From contig CAJBKH010000188.1 of NCBI GenBank assembly GCA_903953615.1, positions 1 to 7,238 of the forward strand: a DNA stretch of 7,238 nt, given 5' to 3'. Each line of letters starts with the position of its first letter. The first letter of the stretch is position 1. The stretch is from an uncultured Bacteroidota bacterium (GTDB lineage Bacteria > Bacteroidota > Bacteroidia > NS11-12g > UBA955). Position numbers and translations under genes: made by a program. The notes under the pieces were generated by a model, which saw nothing but the letters and a program-made list of their open reading frames with translations, was not told where the DNA came from and searched no databases. Positions 6,486 to 7,238 of this stretch are shown in pieces.

Positions 6486-7238
6486 ATGACCAAGACCGTT
6501 ATTATTACAGGTGCTTCTTCGGGAATAGGCGAGGCTTTGGCCTATGCTGCGGCAGCAAAACATTATAATATTGTAATTGCAGCGCGCAGTTTAGATAAAC
6601 TTAAAGCAGTAAAAGCCCATTGCGATTCAATCGGTGGTGCCACCCATGTGGTGGTTTGCGATGTCAGTAATAAAACAGATTGCGAGCGTTTGGTAAATGA
6701 AACCATCGCTCATTTTGGTCAACTCGATTTACTAATAAACAATGCGGGTATTAGCATGCGTGCTTTGTTTGCAGATTGCGATTTATCTGTGATAGAAGCT
6801 GTAATGGCCATTAACTTTTGGGGCACCGTTTATTGCACCAGATATGCCATGCCTTACCTCTTACAATCCAAGGGTACAGTCGTTGGTGTTTCTTCAATAG
6901 CAGGCATAAAAGGATTACCAGCCCGTACAGGTTATTCGGCCTCAAAATTTGCCATGCATGGTTTTTTAGAATCCTTGCGAATTGAAAACAGAAAAACAGG
7001 TTTACATGTGTTAATTGCTTGCCCTGGTTACACGGCTTCTAATATTCGAAACACTGCTTTAAACAAGGGCGGTGAGCAGCAAACTGAGAGTCCATTTGAT
7101 GAAAGTAAATTAATGCAACCTGAAGAGGTGGCTGCCGAAATTTTCAAAGCTGTTGATCGCAAGAAGAATTATTTATTCCTCACCTTTCAAGGCAAGGCAA
7201 CGCACTTCTTAAGTAAATTTTTTCCGCGTTTACTCGAT
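6486..7238 (+). CDS. Short-chain dehydrogenase/reductase (SDR), 3' partial
   Basis: Classical SDR, an NAD(P)(H)-dependent oxidoreductase acting on an alcohol or carbonyl. The 251 codons to the window edge have no stop, so the C-terminus is cut. Seen: TGASSGIG (8-15), the cofactor-binding glycine motif; AARS (32-35), where Arg34 after the second strand suggests NADP(H); CDV with Asp59; NNAG (85-88); Asn110; SS (136-137); and Y-S-A-S-K (150-154). The Asn110, Ser137, Tyr150, Lys154 tetrad is complete. PGYTASNI (180-187) resembles DHRS7-like SDRs. Classical SDRs are about 250 residues, so only a short tail is missing, perhaps a hydrophobic or basic one as FFPRLL suggests. The ATG at 6486 lies 2 bases after the preceding stop in an A-rich context, so it is read as part of the same operon. 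The substrate cannot be told from sequence. Confidence 0.93.
   Translation, partial: MTKTVIITGASSGIGEALAYAAAAKHYNIVIAARSLDKLKAVKAHCDSIGGATHVVVCDVSNKTDCERLVNETIAHFGQLDLLINNAGISMRALFADCDLSVIEAVMAINFWGTVYCTRYAMPYLLQSKGTVVGVSSIAGIKGLPARTGYSASKFAMHGFLESLRIENRKTGLHVLIACPGYTASNIRNTALNKGGEQQTESPFDESKLMQPEEVAAEIFKAVDRKKNYLFLTFQGKATHFLSKFFPRLLD

Overview
The window looks like chromosomal DNA from a member of the Bacteroidota. The main evidence is the first gene, a secreted protease ending in a gliding-motility-associated C-terminal (type B) sorting domain of the type IX secretion system, which is characteristic of this phylum. AT-rich intergenic DNA, A-rich translation starts without Shine-Dalgarno sequences and a TAnnTTTG-type promoter element agree with this. 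I cannot place it below phylum.

Layout. Positions 1-5001 (+) are the 3' part of one very large gene, open at the left edge. The visible 1666 residues are a thermolysin-type propeptide, a complete M4 zinc metallopeptidase domain, a PKD domain, a CUB-like domain, nine tandem Ig/PKD-like repeats of about 78-80 residues, two more PKD-type domains and the sorting domain. Positions 5002-5508 are a 507-base AT-rich gap without a gene, holding two hairpins with T-tracts and one promoter-like element. Positions 5509-5883 (-) encode a small CoA-binding, Rossmann-type protein, convergent with the protease gene. After a 69-base divergent gap, 5953-6483 (+) encodes a peroxiredoxin-like thioredoxin-fold protein, followed 2 bases later by a short-chain dehydrogenase/reductase (6486 to the right edge, no stop reached).

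How they work together. The protease is predicted to cross the inner membrane by an N-terminal signal lying outside the window, cross the outer membrane by the type IX system, and be released or anchored at the surface, with the long repeat array acting as stalk or binding region. The peroxiredoxin-like protein and the dehydrogenase are probably co-transcribed and cytoplasmic. No functional link to the protease is visible.

I found no clearly new system such as a defence island, mobile element or CRISPR array. The strongest unusual signals are the exact 708-base (236-residue) higher-order period inside the repeat array, and a strong hairpin at 5458-5500 whose G-U pairs favour a + strand transcript, just downstream of a promoter-like element, which could mark a short RNA.
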